The position numbers were made by a program, and so were the translations under genes. A stretch of DNA of 64,000 nucleotides from Betaproteobacteria bacterium (GTDB lineage Bacteria; Pseudomonadota; Gammaproteobacteria; Burkholderiales; Usitatibacteraceae): assembly GCA_016709665.1 (NCBI GenBank), contig JADJMI010000005.1:1-64000 (forward strand), given 5' to 3'. Positions 54,468-63,707 of this stretch are shown piece after piece (the first letter of the stretch is position 1; each line of letters opens with the position of its first letter). The notes beneath the pieces are model-generated. The model was not told the origin of the DNA, searched no databases, and was given only the letters and a program-made list of their open reading frames with translations.

Positions 54468-55468
54468 GCGGCGGCGCTCCCCTCCTCGAGCTGAAGGGCA
54501 TATCGAAGCGCTTCACCTCGCGCCTCGACCTCGCCGGACGCATCGCGCGGGCCCTCGGGTCCTCGGTCCGCGAGCAGACCGTGCACGCGCTCGAGGGAGT
54601 CGACCTCGCGGTGTACGAAGGCGAGGTCCTGGGGCTCGTGGGCGAATCGGGGTGCGGCAAGTCAACCCTGGGCCGAATCGTCGCGCGAATTCTCGAGCCG
54701 AGCGAGGGCGAGCGCCTGTGGAAGGGGCGGCCCTACGCCGAGTACGAGCAGTCGGCCTCGCGCGCCGAGCGCCTCGCGGTGCAGATGATCTTCCAGGATC
54801 CTTTCGCTTCCCTCAATCCGCGACTTCGCATCACGGACGTGATCGGCGAAGCGCCGGTGGTGCATGGCCTGGTGCCCGCCTCCGGGCGCGACGAGTACGT
54901 GGCGGATATCATGCAGCGCGTGGGTCTCGACGCGAGCCTCGCCCGGCGCTTTCCCCACCAGTTCTCCGGAGGCCAGCGAAGCCGCATCGGCATCGCCCGT
55001 GCACTGGCGGTGAAACCGCAGTTCCTCGTCTGCGACGAGGCGGTCGCCGCGCTCGACGTCTCGATCCAGGCGCAGGTGCTGAACCTCTTCATCCGCCTGC
55101 GCGAGGAATTCCGCCTCACCTACCTTTTCATCAGCCACGACTTGGGCGTCGTGCGCCACCTGTCCGACCGCGTGGTGATCATGTACCTGGGTCGCGTGGT
55201 CGAGTCTGCCCCGTCTTCCGAGGTCTTCGCCAGGCCGAACCACCCGTACACGCAGGCGCTGCTCGCGGAGATCCCGAAGCTCGAAGCGACACGACGCACG
55301 TACGCGCCCATCCAGGGCGAGATCCCTTCTCCCCTCAACCCGCCGAGCGGATGCCACTTCCACCCGCGCTGCCCCCACGCGATGCCCCGATGCCGGACCG
55401 AAGCGCCCCGGCTTCGCGAGATCGCGCCCGGTCACCGCTCGGCCTGCCACCAGAACGACACGCCATGA
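54464..55468 (+). CDS. dppF: Peptide ABC transporter ATP-binding protein (DppF type)
   Basis: Second cytoplasmic ATPase, 334 residues, GTG start at 54464 overlapping the glycosyltransferase stop. Walker A GESGCGKSTLGR, QMIFQDPFASLNPRL, signature FSGGQRSRIGIA, Walker B FLVCDEAVAALDVS (Pro of the usual EPVSALD replaced by Ala) and H-loop ISHDLGVV are visible. The C-terminal domain has the HPRCPHAMPRC cysteines. The substitution DEAVAALD is a family variant and should not prevent hydrolysis because the catalytic Glu is kept. Confidence 0.93.
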   Translation: MSGGAPLLELKGISKRFTSRLDLAGRIARALGSSVREQTVHALEGVDLAVYEGEVLGLVGESGCGKSTLGRIVARILEPSEGERLWKGRPYAEYEQSASRAERLAVQMIFQDPFASLNPRLRITDVIGEAPVVHGLVPASGRDEYVADIMQRVGLDASLARRFPHQFSGGQRSRIGIARALAVKPQFLVCDEAVAALDVSIQAQVLNLFIRLREEFRLTYLFISHDLGVVRHLSDRVVIMYLGRVVESAPSSEVFARPNHPYTQALLAEIPKLEATRRTYAPIQGEIPSPLNPPSGCHFHPRCPHAMPRCRTEAPRLREIAPGHRSACHQNDTP

Positions 55469-56520
55469 AACGATCCGATGCCTTCTACCGCGTCGAGCCC
55501 GCCGGCCCCGTCGTGCCCGTCGTGCTCGACTCGCCGCACAGCGGCACCGCCTACCCCGACGATTTCGCCGCCGCCGTGACGATGGAGGCGCTGCGCCAAT
55601 CCGAGGACAGCTACGTCGACGAACTCTACGCGAGCGGCCCGCGCCATGGCGCCGTCCTCATCGCGGCCCGGTTCCCGCGAGCCTATATCGATGCCAACCG
55701 GTCGCTGCTCGACATCGACACGGAGCTGCTGGACGCGCCGTGGCCCGGCCCGGCCGTGCCGAGCCGGAAGACGCAGCTCGGCATCGGGCTCGTCTGGCGC
55801 AAGCTCGACACCGGCATGCCCATCTACGACCGCCGGCTCACGGTCGCGGAACTGCGCCGGCGCATCACGGAGTACCACCAGCCCTACCAGAAGGCCGTGA
55901 AGGATGCGATCGACTCGGTGCACGCGCACTTCGGTGCCGTGTGGCACATCAACTGCCACTCGATGCCCGCGGTGAGCAGCGCCATCTCCGAGGAAGGCCC
56001 GGGCAAGCCGCGTGCGGACTTCGTGCTCGGCGACCGCGACGGCACGACGTGCGATCCCGCCTTCACCTCCCTGGTGCGGGATGCGCTCGCCGACATGGGC
56101 TACGACGTCAAGGTGAACGATCCCTACAAGGGTGTCGAGCTGGTGCGTGCCTTCTCGGACCCCCCCGCCGGCCGGCACAGCCTGCAGATCGAGGTGAACC
56201 GGCGCCTCTACATGGACGAGCGCACTCGGGAGCGATCGGCCGGATTCCCGCGCCTGGCCCGCGATATCGAGCGGCTCGTGAAATCGGTCTGCGCCTACGC
56301 GGCCGAGCGGGGTTCCCATGCGTGCGTCGGCCACGATCACGCGCACGATCACGTGCACGGGCCGGGGTGCGGCCATGACCATTCCCATGACCATGCCCAC
56401 GGACACCACCACACGCACGACCATTCGCACGACCACGGGCAACATCATCACGAGCCGCACGACCATGCCCACGACCATTCCCACGGCCATGGCCACGCCG
56501 GCCCCAAGACCGAACGCTGA
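55465..56520 (+). CDS. N-formylglutamate amidohydrolase family protein with histidine-rich tail
   Basis: Soluble hydrolase of 351 residues. Residues 1-282 form the amidohydrolase domain with VVLDSPHSGTAYP, FPRAYIDANR, INCHSMP and LQIEVNRRLYMDE. The family (HutG and relatives) removes N-formyl or similar groups from amino acids. The last 69 residues (283-351) contain 28 histidines in repeated His-Asp, His-Ala and His-Gly pairs plus two cysteines, a metal-binding type of tail I do not know in this family. It starts inside dppF (ATGA) and ends six bases before the AstE-like gene. Confidence 0.87.
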   Translation: MKRSDAFYRVEPAGPVVPVVLDSPHSGTAYPDDFAAAVTMEALRQSEDSYVDELYASGPRHGAVLIAARFPRAYIDANRSLLDIDTELLDAPWPGPAVPSRKTQLGIGLVWRKLDTGMPIYDRRLTVAELRRRITEYHQPYQKAVKDAIDSVHAHFGAVWHINCHSMPAVSSAISEEGPGKPRADFVLGDRDGTTCDPAFTSLVRDALADMGYDVKVNDPYKGVELVRAFSDPPAGRHSLQIEVNRRLYMDERTRERSAGFPRLARDIERLVKSVCAYAAERGSHACVGHDHAHDHVHGPGCGHDHSHDHAHGHHHTHDHSHDHGQHHHEPHDHAHDHSHGHGHAGPKTER

Positions 56521-56526
56521 CCGCCC

Positions 56527-57481
56527 ATGACCCGTTTCCCGATCGAGCTTGCCGCCCCCGTCATCGACGCCCACCGGAAAGGCAATACCGGCGTCGATTT
56601 CGTCCACACTTTCGAGAGCGGCCGCCCGGGCCCGCACGTGATGGTGAACGCCGTCACGCACGGCAACGAGATCTGCGGCGCCATCGCCGTGGACCGACTG
56701 CTCGCGATGGGCCTTCGTCCCGTGCGCGGAACGATCACGCTCAGCTTCGCCAACATCGAGGCGTTCCTGCGCTTCGACCCCGCGCAGCCCTACGCCACGC
56801 GGTTCGTCGACGAGGACTTCAATCGCGTCTGGCGCCCGGAGACGCTCGATGGCACCCGCGACAGCGTCGAGCTGCGCCGGGCACGGCAGCTGCGCCCGTT
56901 CGTCGAGTCGGCCGACTTCCTGTTCGACATCCATTCGATGCTCGAACCCAGCCCGGCCGTGATGATCTGCGGGCCTCTCGACAAGGGCATCGAACTTCGC
57001 CTTCGACGTGGGCATCCCGAAATTCATCGTGAGCGACGAGGGACACGCCAACGGCACGAGAATGCGGGACTTCGGCGGATTCGGCGATCCGGCCAGCCCG
57101 AAGAACGCGCTGCTCGTCGAGTGCGGCCAGCATTGGGAGCGCAAGGCCGTCGACGTTGCCTGGCAGTGCACCTGGCGCTTCCTTCGGAATCTGGGGGTGG
57201 TGGACCTCGCGCTCGCGGCCCGCGAGATCGATTCCGTCGAGCCCTCCCCGCCGATGCTGGTTCGCGTGACGGAGGCGGTCGTGGCACGCACGCCGTCCTT
57301 CCGCTTCGCCCGCGAATTCTCGGGCATGCAGGTGATCGCGAAGGCGGGCGACCCCATCGCCTACGACGGCGACACGGTCGTGCGCGCGCCCTACGACGAC
57401 TGCGTGCTCGTGATGCCGGTGCCGAACAACGTGAAAACCGGGCTCACCGCGGTGCGCCTGGGGCGCATCGAGCGGCGCTAG
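56527..57481 (+). CDS. Succinylglutamate desuccinylase/aspartoacylase family protein, frameshifted
   Basis: Zinc-dependent deacylase of the AstE/aspartoacylase group (M14-like fold), about 317 residues after correction. The N-terminal part has the zinc ligands in NAVTHGNE and, after FNRVW, in FDIHSM. At 56996-56997 an extra T (GAACTTCGCC) shifts the frame; the remaining part starts with DVGIPKFIVSDEGHANG and includes LLVECGQHWE and the C-terminal beta domain. The family removes N-acyl groups from amino acids, so it pairs logically with the preceding amidohydrolase. The gene ends back to back with ntrX. Confidence 0.85.
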
Positions 57482-58768
57482 CTAGTCGGCGGGTGGATCC
57501 TCGCCCCGCGACGAGGGCCGGATGCCGAGCTGCTTGAGCTTGCGGTAGAGGTGGGTTCGCTCGAGGCCCACGCGCTCGGCGACGCGGGACATGTTCCCCT
57601 CCTCGCGGCGGATGTGGTGCAGGAAGTAGAGCCGCTCGAAGCGTTCGCGTGCCTCCCGGAGCGGCATGTCGAGCGAGAAGGACGGTGCCGGATGGGCCGT
57701 TTCGCGCGGCACCACCGAGAATTCGCGCGCGACCCGGGCCACGTCCTCTCCGGTGATCTCGGTCACCAGCGAGGTGAGCGCGAGCGTCTTCACCACGTTC
57801 TGCAGCACCGGCAGGTTGCCCGGCCATTCCAGGTTGCGCAGGGCGTTCTGCGCGCTGACCGCCAGGGTGCGCAGCGGCACCTCGTGGGCATCGACCATCA
57901 GCGTGAGCATCTGCGTCGCGAGATCCGGGATGTCCTCGGGATGCTCTCCGAGTCCCGGGACGCGGATCGTGAGGGCGGAGATCTGGTGGAACAGGTCCGG
58001 GTCGAATCGTCCGTCGGCGGCGAGCGAGGCGATGGGGTCGGCGCTGGCGCAGACGAGGCGGACATTGAACTTCTCCAGCTTCGCGACGAGTTGCGCGAGG
58101 CCCTTCTGGCCGGCGCGATCGAGCGCGCCCACGTCGGGAATGAAAATCGTGCCTTCGCGCGCCTCGTTGAGCGGCCCGAACGGGTTGGCCGCCAGCCACT
58201 CGCGATCCTCGGGGGCGACCCAGGGCGTGTTGGGCGAATGCAGGTACCGCGCCGCCAGTTCGAAGCCGCATCCCGGCTCGCCGACGAGCAGCACCGGAGT
58301 CTTGAGGCGCGCCACCTGGTCGAGGCGCTGGCGCAATTCCTGGACGATCCGCGCCTTGCCGAGTTGCACCAGCGTGAGGCCGGCGCGCGGCATCGCCCGG
58401 CCTCCCGCAAGCGCCTTGCCGACGGTTGCGAGCAGCTTGGGCAGGCTGATCGGCTTCTCGAGAAAATCGAAGGCTCCGATGCGCGTCGCTTCCACGGCCG
58501 AGTCGATGGTGCCGTGGCCCGACATCATCACGACCGGCATCGTGAGCAGGCCCGAGCTGGCCCACTCCTTGAGCAGCGTGATGCCGTCGGTATCGGGCAT
58601 CCAGATATCGAGCAGGACGAGGTCCGGCCGGATTTCCCGCCGGAGCTGGCGGGCGGCCTGGGCATTCTCGGCCAGGCGAACGCCGTATCCCTCGTCGCGC
58701 AGGATCTCGAAGAGCAGTTCGCGGATGCCGACCTCGTCGTCGACGACGAGGATGTGGTTGGCGGACAT
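57482..58768 (-). CDS. ntrX: NtrX-like response regulator with degenerate AAA+ domain
   Basis: Response regulator of 428 residues paired with the NtrY kinase gene next to it. The receiver is intact (DDE near residue 10, acceptor Asp in LVLLDIWMPD, MSGHG, LEKPI). The central domain looks like a sigma-54 activator but its P-loop reads GEPGCGFE (163-170) without the Lys, and no GAFTGA loop is present, so ATP hydrolysis and sigma-54 remodelling are unlikely. The C-terminal Fis-type helix-turn-helix (NMSRVAERVGLERTHLYRKLKQLGI) is intact. It may therefore bind DNA and act in another way. Confidence 0.9.
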   Translation of the reverse strand: MSANHILVVDDEVGIRELLFEILRDEGYGVRLAENAQAARQLRREIRPDLVLLDIWMPDTDGITLLKEWASSGLLTMPVVMMSGHGTIDSAVEATRIGAFDFLEKPISLPKLLATVGKALAGGRAMPRAGLTLVQLGKARIVQELRQRLDQVARLKTPVLLVGEPGCGFELAARYLHSPNTPWVAPEDREWLAANPFGPLNEAREGTIFIPDVGALDRAGQKGLAQLVAKLEKFNVRLVCASADPIASLAADGRFDPDLFHQISALTIRVPGLGEHPEDIPDLATQMLTLMVDAHEVPLRTLAVSAQNALRNLEWPGNLPVLQNVVKTLALTSLVTEITGEDVARVAREFSVVPRETAHPAPSFSLDMPLREARERFERLYFLHHIRREEGNMSRVAERVGLERTHLYRKLKQLGIRPSSRGEDPPAD

Positions 58769-58781
58769 GGCAGGGGCGGCG

Positions 58782-60905
58782 TCAGGCCGCTTCGCGCAGG
58801 GGCAGGAGGATGCTCACGTTCGCGCCATGGGGCTTCACGTTCTCGACATGAATGCGCCCGTGGTGTTCATCGACGATCTTCTTCACGATCGCGAGGCCGA
58901 GGCCGGTGCCCTTGGGCTTCGTGGTGACATACGGTTCGAAGATGCGCCCGATGACGCCTTCGGCGATGCCGGAGCCGTTGTCGCTCACCGAAAGCTGGAC
59001 GCTTTCGCCGGACAGCTCCGACGTGACCACGATGTGCGGGCGCTCGGCGCCGGCGAGCGCGTCGATCGCGTTCTGGATGAGGTTGTGGAGAACCTGCCGA
59101 AGGAGCGCGGCATCGGCGGGTACCGTCGGCAGGTCCTCGGCCAGACGCAGTTCGATCGGGACGCCCATCGACTCGTAGAGCACCAGCACCTCTCGGACGA
59201 GGTCGTTGAGCGGCACCGCCTCGGCCGACATGCGGCGCGCCCGCGCGTACTGGCTGAAGTCGTCCACCATGCCCTTGAGAGCGGTCACCTGGCTCACGAT
59301 CGTGCCCGTGGCGCGCGTCAGCATGTCCGCATCGGGCTGGTGAAGCTTGAGCAGCAGCTTCTGCTGCAGCCGCTCGGCCGAGAGCTGGATCGGGGTGAGG
59401 GGATTCTTGATCTCGTGCGCGAGGCGGCGCGCCACTTCCCCCCAGGCCGCGTCGCGCTGGGCCTGGGCCAGGTGCGTGATGTCGTCGAAGACCACGACGT
59501 AACCCGTCTCGCCGCGGGAGCCCAGGCGGGTGCCGCGCACGAGCAGCGTGCGCACGCCGCCCTCCGCACGCCGGTATTCCATCTGGTGCTCCCATTGCTT
59601 GTCCGAGCCGGTGGCGAACTGGCGTAGGACCAGGTCCGTGAGGGGCGAGACGCCCGGCACGTGAACGGACCAGTCGGGCAGCTTGAGGCCGTGGAACGAA
59701 CCGATGGGCACGCCGAGGATTTCGTAGGCCGATGCGTTAACGGTCTTGAGGTAGTAGCGCTCGTCGAAGGTGAGCACGCCCGCGGTGAGATTCGAGAGGA
59801 TGCTCTCGAGATAGGTCTTGGCCCTCTCGAGCTGCTGCTGGTTCCTCTCCATCGCCTCGGTCGCGTCGCCGATCTGGCGCGTCATCGTATTGAACGACTG
59901 CGTCAGCACGCCGAATTCGTCACGGCTCTTCACCGGATTCAGGCGCGAGTAGTCACCCTTGGCGATGGCACGGGTCGCCTCGGCGAGTGCCGAAAGCGGC
60001 GCCGAAAGCCGCTCCGAAAGCAGGAAGGAAACCGCGATCGAGGAAAAAAGCGTCAGCAACATCGCGAGCGTGAGCGTGAGGCCGAAGATACTCTTGAGGC
60101 CTACCCGCGCGAGCGTGAGTTCCTGGTAATCGCGCCAGCCCTGGTCGACGATGCGCGCGTCGGCCGCAACGGCGGGCGGAACGCGCTCGAGCACCTGCAG
60201 GATTCGGATGTCCTCGGCCAGCGACAAGACGTTCACCGGGACAATCACGCGCAGGTAGAGGCCGCGATCGGGGATGGCCTCGATGGAGCGCACCGGCTGC
60301 TGCGCGCGGACCTGGCGAAGAACATTGGGATTGGGCAGCTCGGGCTGCAACGCGCTCGTTTCGATGCCCGCGAAGGCGATCACCTTGCCGCGCTGGTTGA
60401 GCAATGCGGCTTCCTCGACACCGTATTGCTCGCGGAGCCGGCTGAGCGTCGCGGGCTCGACGGCCTGTGCGCTGGCGAGCGACTGGGCCATGCCGTCCGC
60501 CTTCTTGCCGAGCTCGCGCAGCGAATTGTCTAGGGTGCTTCGCGCGAGGTTGAGGCCGCCTTCCAGGGCCTTGTCCATGCGCACGTCGAACCACGACTCG
60601 ATCGAATTCTGCAGGAACTGGTAGGAGATCGCGTAGACGAGGCCGCCAGGCACCAGGGCCATGAGCGCGAAGACCACCATGAGGCGAAGCGTGAGCTTGG
60701 AGCCGAATACGCGCTCCTTCAGCTTGCGCCGCATCACCACGAGCTGGTAGCCGATGAGGCACATGAGGCCGAGCGACAGGAGGCCGCCGAGGCCGAGGAG
60801 CGTGGGGTAGTTGCGGGTGAAAAGCGCGGTGTTCGATGAGGCCTGTGACATCAGGTAGACGAGAGCGGCACCCGTCACCACGCACAGGAAAATCAACGGC
60901 CTCAT
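58782..60905 (-). CDS. ntrY: NtrY-like sensor histidine kinase
   Basis: Membrane sensor kinase of 707 residues. Three N-terminal helices (within residues 3-105), a periplasmic domain, a fourth helix at about 275-300, HAMP, PAS (VLTFDERYYLKTVNASAYEILGV), a HisKA domain with LAHEIKNPLTPIQLSAERL, and the ATPase with NLIQNAIDAL, DNGSGI and GTGLGLAIVKKI are visible. ATG 60905 overlaps the DUF4390 stop; a start eight codons upstream is possible. NtrY-NtrX pairs respond to nitrogen or redox state in other bacteria. Confidence 0.94.
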   Translation of the reverse strand: MRPLIFLCVVTGAALVYLMSQASSNTALFTRNYPTLLGLGGLLSLGLMCLIGYQLVVMRRKLKERVFGSKLTLRLMVVFALMALVPGGLVYAISYQFLQNSIESWFDVRMDKALEGGLNLARSTLDNSLRELGKKADGMAQSLASAQAVEPATLSRLREQYGVEEAALLNQRGKVIAFAGIETSALQPELPNPNVLRQVRAQQPVRSIEAIPDRGLYLRVIVPVNVLSLAEDIRILQVLERVPPAVAADARIVDQGWRDYQELTLARVGLKSIFGLTLTLAMLLTLFSSIAVSFLLSERLSAPLSALAEATRAIAKGDYSRLNPVKSRDEFGVLTQSFNTMTRQIGDATEAMERNQQQLERAKTYLESILSNLTAGVLTFDERYYLKTVNASAYEILGVPIGSFHGLKLPDWSVHVPGVSPLTDLVLRQFATGSDKQWEHQMEYRRAEGGVRTLLVRGTRLGSRGETGYVVVFDDITHLAQAQRDAAWGEVARRLAHEIKNPLTPIQLSAERLQQKLLLKLHQPDADMLTRATGTIVSQVTALKGMVDDFSQYARARRMSAEAVPLNDLVREVLVLYESMGVPIELRLAEDLPTVPADAALLRQVLHNLIQNAIDALAGAERPHIVVTSELSGESVQLSVSDNGSGIAEGVIGRIFEPYVTTKPKGTGLGLAIVKKIVDEHHGRIHVENVKPHGANVSILLPLREAA

Positions 60906-61495
60906 GGATGGACGGTCCACCGATACCAATCCGAGGCGAGGTTCCAGTCGCGCGAGGCGACCGCGTTGAGTTGGAAGGGTTTGGGCAGCTGCGTGGTGTC
61001 GAGCCGCATGCGGATCGCCGCCCCGTACTCGCCCGGCTTGCGAAGGGCGTTCCTCTCGGCGACTGTCCAGCCGCGCAGGCGGGAAAGGGCGCGCACGAGA
61101 TCCTCGAGGCGCGTGAAGTTCTGGTAGGCGCTGCCGGAGGACAGGCGGTACTGCCGCAGGAGCGGCGTGTACGTGATCTTGTAGGTCTGCGAGAGCTGCA
61201 CGGGTTTTTCGTCGAACCAGTACCAGCGCGGCTTGCTCAGCGAAAACTCCACGACGAAATAGAGTGCGACGCCGCGGTTCACGGCCTCCTCGAGGCCCGG
61301 GTTGAAGCGGATGTCGAACTCGGCTTCAAGGCGGTAGCCGTCTTCCGAGGCGACCAGGCGGGCGCCGTTCGTTTCGATGCCTTCGGCGCGGGCCGCAGCG
61401 GACGGCACGAGGGATGCCACCACGAAGGCGAGCAGGGCCGCGAGACGCAGTCCCGAGTGCCTAGCGCTTGCGAAGAAGGGCGTAATAAAAGCCAT
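60902..61495 (-). CDS. DUF4390 family secreted or membrane-anchored protein
   Basis: Protein of 197 residues with a signal peptide (hydrophobic stretch LRLAALLAFVVASLV, cleavage near AARA) and a domain typical of DUF4390: FNPGLEEAVNRGVALYFVVEF, RPRWYWFD in the form KPRWYWFDEK, and WYRWTVHP at the end. It lies between rsmB and ntrY, as in many betaproteobacteria, and its stop overlaps the ntrY start. It begins inside the 3' end of rsmB; a start four codons earlier (61507) is equally possible. No function is established that I know of. Confidence 0.85.
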   Translation of the reverse strand: MAFITPFFASARHSGLRLAALLAFVVASLVPSAAARAEGIETNGARLVASEDGYRLEAEFDIRFNPGLEEAVNRGVALYFVVEFSLSKPRWYWFDEKPVQLSQTYKITYTPLLRQYRLSSGSAYQNFTRLEDLVRALSRLRGWTVAERNALRKPGEYGAAIRMRLDTTQLPKPFQLNAVASRDWNLASDWYRWTVHP

Positions 61496-62728
61496 CGCGA
61501 TCGTCATCGGGCAATATCTGGCCCCCGACCGCAAGTTCGGGTCCGGGGGGCTCGAGGGAGGCGTCCGGCTGGCGGGCAAGGAAGGATTCCACGACGGAAT
61601 CGTTCTCTTCCCTGAAAACCGAGCAGGTCGCGTAGACCAATTTACCACCGCCATCAAGCACTTGCCACACATTCTCCAAAAACGCCACTTGTTGTTGCGA
61701 AAAACGCAACAAGTCCTCCGGGCGGCGGTTCCAGCGGATATCCGGGGTGCCGGCGCGTAACCCCGGAAGCGCTGCACGGCGCGTCAAGAAGAACCCGCTG
61801 GAAAGGGCGCCCGTCCCACCATTGCCCGGGCTGGCTCGCGTCTCCGGTCAGCACCGTGGCCGCCAATCCCAAGCGCTTTAAGTTAGCTTGTACTCGCTCC
61901 AGGCGCCTTGCATCCGAATCGAGCGCTGTGAGGTCGATATCGGCCAACTCCAGGAGGTGCGTGGTCTTGCCCCCGGGGCGGCGCAGGCATCGAGCACGCG
62001 CTGGCCGTCGAGCACGTCGAGAAGAGGCGCCGCAAGTTGGGCGCCGGCATCCTGGACGCTGATGAGCCCTCGGCGAATCCGGGCAATTCCGCGACCGGCC
62101 GGGGATCGACCCGGATCGCCGCTCCGCCAAGGGCCCGGGCGTCGATTCCGGCAGCCGTGAGCGCCGACAACATGGACTCGACGTCGGTCCGGCGTCGGTT
62201 CACCCGAAGGGTCATCGGCGGGTGGCGATTGGTGCTTTCGACCATCGCCTTCCACCCGTCCGGGTGCTGTGCTCGTAGCTTGGCGATCCACCAGGCGGGG
62301 TAGCCGTAGTGCACTTCGGCCTCGCTCCAATGAGCGGCCGTGAGTGAATCCCGGCGCCGCAGGTAGTTGCGCAGGACCGCATTGACGAGCCCGCGGGCGG
62401 CAGGGACACCCAACGGATCGACCGCCTTCACGGCATGGTCGACGACGGCATAGGGTTTGGCCCGTGTGAACTGGAGTTGCGCGAGCCCCACCAAAAGAAG
62501 GTAGCGAAGCCCGGGGTGCTTGAGGGGCGTCACGAGGAGCGCGGACAGCTGGGCCTCGAGTAGGCCGAGACCGCGCAGCGCCTGGTGGCAGATGTCACGT
62601 ACGGCGGCCCGGTCAGGCGGACCCAGGCTTCGCCTGCGGTTCAGCGAGTCCTCGAGCACGGAATCGAGGTTGCGCCCGGAAAGCGTGGCTCCGAGGACTT
62701 CCGCGGCACAGAGCTGGATTTCGAGCAG
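61461..62728 (-). CDS. rsmB: 16S rRNA m5C967 methyltransferase RsmB, with three frameshifts
   Basis: SAM-dependent enzyme methylating C967 of 16S rRNA. An N-terminal NusB-like domain (DRAAVRDICHQALRGLGLLEAQL, AVVDHAVKAV, VNAVLRNYLRR) is followed by the methyltransferase domain spread over three frames: LISVQDAGAQLAAPLLDV and VLDACAAPG, then GKTTHLLELADIDLTALD and LLDAPCSASGV, then FSQQQVAFLENVW and YATCSVFREEND with the catalytic Cys. Breaks are at about 62067 (GG for GGG), 61972 (five G for six) and 61746 (four C for three). The start is uncertain: GTG at 62659 is in frame but cuts the domain; an AGGAGG lies just before the CTG at 62728 used here. Confidence 0.85.
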
Positions 62729-62754
62729 GTGTCCTCCTGGGCCGTAAGGATGGT

Positions 62755-63615
62755 TCAGGCACGCCCGAGCGCGCGGGACATCGCCTGAAGGCGAGCGATT
62801 CGCTCGCCGGTGTCGGGGTGCGTGCTGAAAAGTCCGGAAAGGCCGCCGCCGGCCAAGGGGTTGATGATCATCATCTGTGCCGTGGCCGGGTGCGCTTCCG
62901 CCGTTTCCAAGGGTACGCCCTGCCCGAACCGGTGGATCTTCTCCAGCGCCGAGGCAAGCGCCTGCGGGTCGCCGCTGATTTCCGCGCCACCTCGATCGGC
63001 TTCGAATTCGCGAGCCCGCGAGATCGCCATCTGCACCATCATGGCCGCAAACGGCGCAACGATCATGGCCGCAATCGCGAACAAGGCGCTGGTCGGGCGG
63101 CCCTCTTCGTCGCGCCCGCCGAATAGCCCCCCGAACTGGGCCAGCGAAGAAACGGCGCCCGCCACGGTGGCCGACATCGTCGAGATGAGGATGTCACGGT
63201 GCCTGACGTGGGCCAGTTCATGTGCCATCACGCCGCGCAGCTCGCGCTCGGTGAGCACGCGCAGGATGCCCGTTGTCGCGGCAACGGCCGCGTTCGCCGG
63301 ATTGCGGCCGGTGGCGAAGGCATTGGGCTGTTCCTCGTCGATCAGGTAGACCCGCGGCATCGGAAGGCCGGCGCGTTCCGAGAGGTCGCGCACCATTCGC
63401 ACGAATTGCGGCGCCGTCGCTTCATCGACTTCCCGCGCGTCGTACATGCGAAGGACCATCCGGTCCGAAAACCAGTAGGCCCAGAAATTCATCGCGCCGC
63501 CCAGCAGCAAGGCGAGCAACATGCCGGCCGGGCCGCCCAGAAGCAGGCCGACGCCGCCGAAGATGGCCAGGATCGCGGCCATGAGTACCGTCGTCTTGAG
63601 CCAGTTCCCGATCAT
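62755..63615 (-). CDS. htpX: Membrane zinc metalloprotease HtpX
   Basis: Inner membrane M48 protease that degrades misfolded membrane proteins. The 286-residue protein has two N-terminal helices (residues about 5-50), the zinc motif HELAH at H132-E133-H136, further hydrophobic segments at about 150-205 and the third ligand in REFEADRGGAE. C-terminal THPDTGERIARLQAM is typical. It lies 27 bases upstream of the rsmB start region and after fmt, all leftward. Confidence 0.95.
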   Translation of the reverse strand: MIGNWLKTTVLMAAILAIFGGVGLLLGGPAGMLLALLLGGAMNFWAYWFSDRMVLRMYDAREVDEATAPQFVRMVRDLSERAGLPMPRVYLIDEEQPNAFATGRNPANAAVAATTGILRVLTERELRGVMAHELAHVRHRDILISTMSATVAGAVSSLAQFGGLFGGRDEEGRPTSALFAIAAMIVAPFAAMMVQMAISRAREFEADRGGAEISGDPQALASALEKIHRFGQGVPLETAEAHPATAQMMIINPLAGGGLSGLFSTHPDTGERIARLQAMSRALGRA

Positions 63616-63707
63616 TTGCAGGGGTGCGCCTCGAAATTCGAGCCGCCGAATTGCGGCGCCCGTTAGATTCCTGCGTTCAGCCGGAATTCAAGACCGCAAC
63701 GCGGCAT

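Noticed and set aside
56311..56520. Low-complexity tail read as a CRISPR or tandem DNA repeat
   Set aside because: The units are short, irregular codon pairs for His-Xaa in frame with the gene; there are no spacers or conserved repeat length.
55432..57357. Minus-strand open frame of 641 codons with a Met/Val repeat
   Set aside because: The Met/Val repeat is the antisense of the histidine-rich tail codons of the amidohydrolase; the plus-strand genes are clear.
57482..58768. Calling the regulator NtrC
   Set aside because: The partner kinase has the NtrY architecture, no glnA or ntrB is near, and the sigma-54 interaction motifs are missing.
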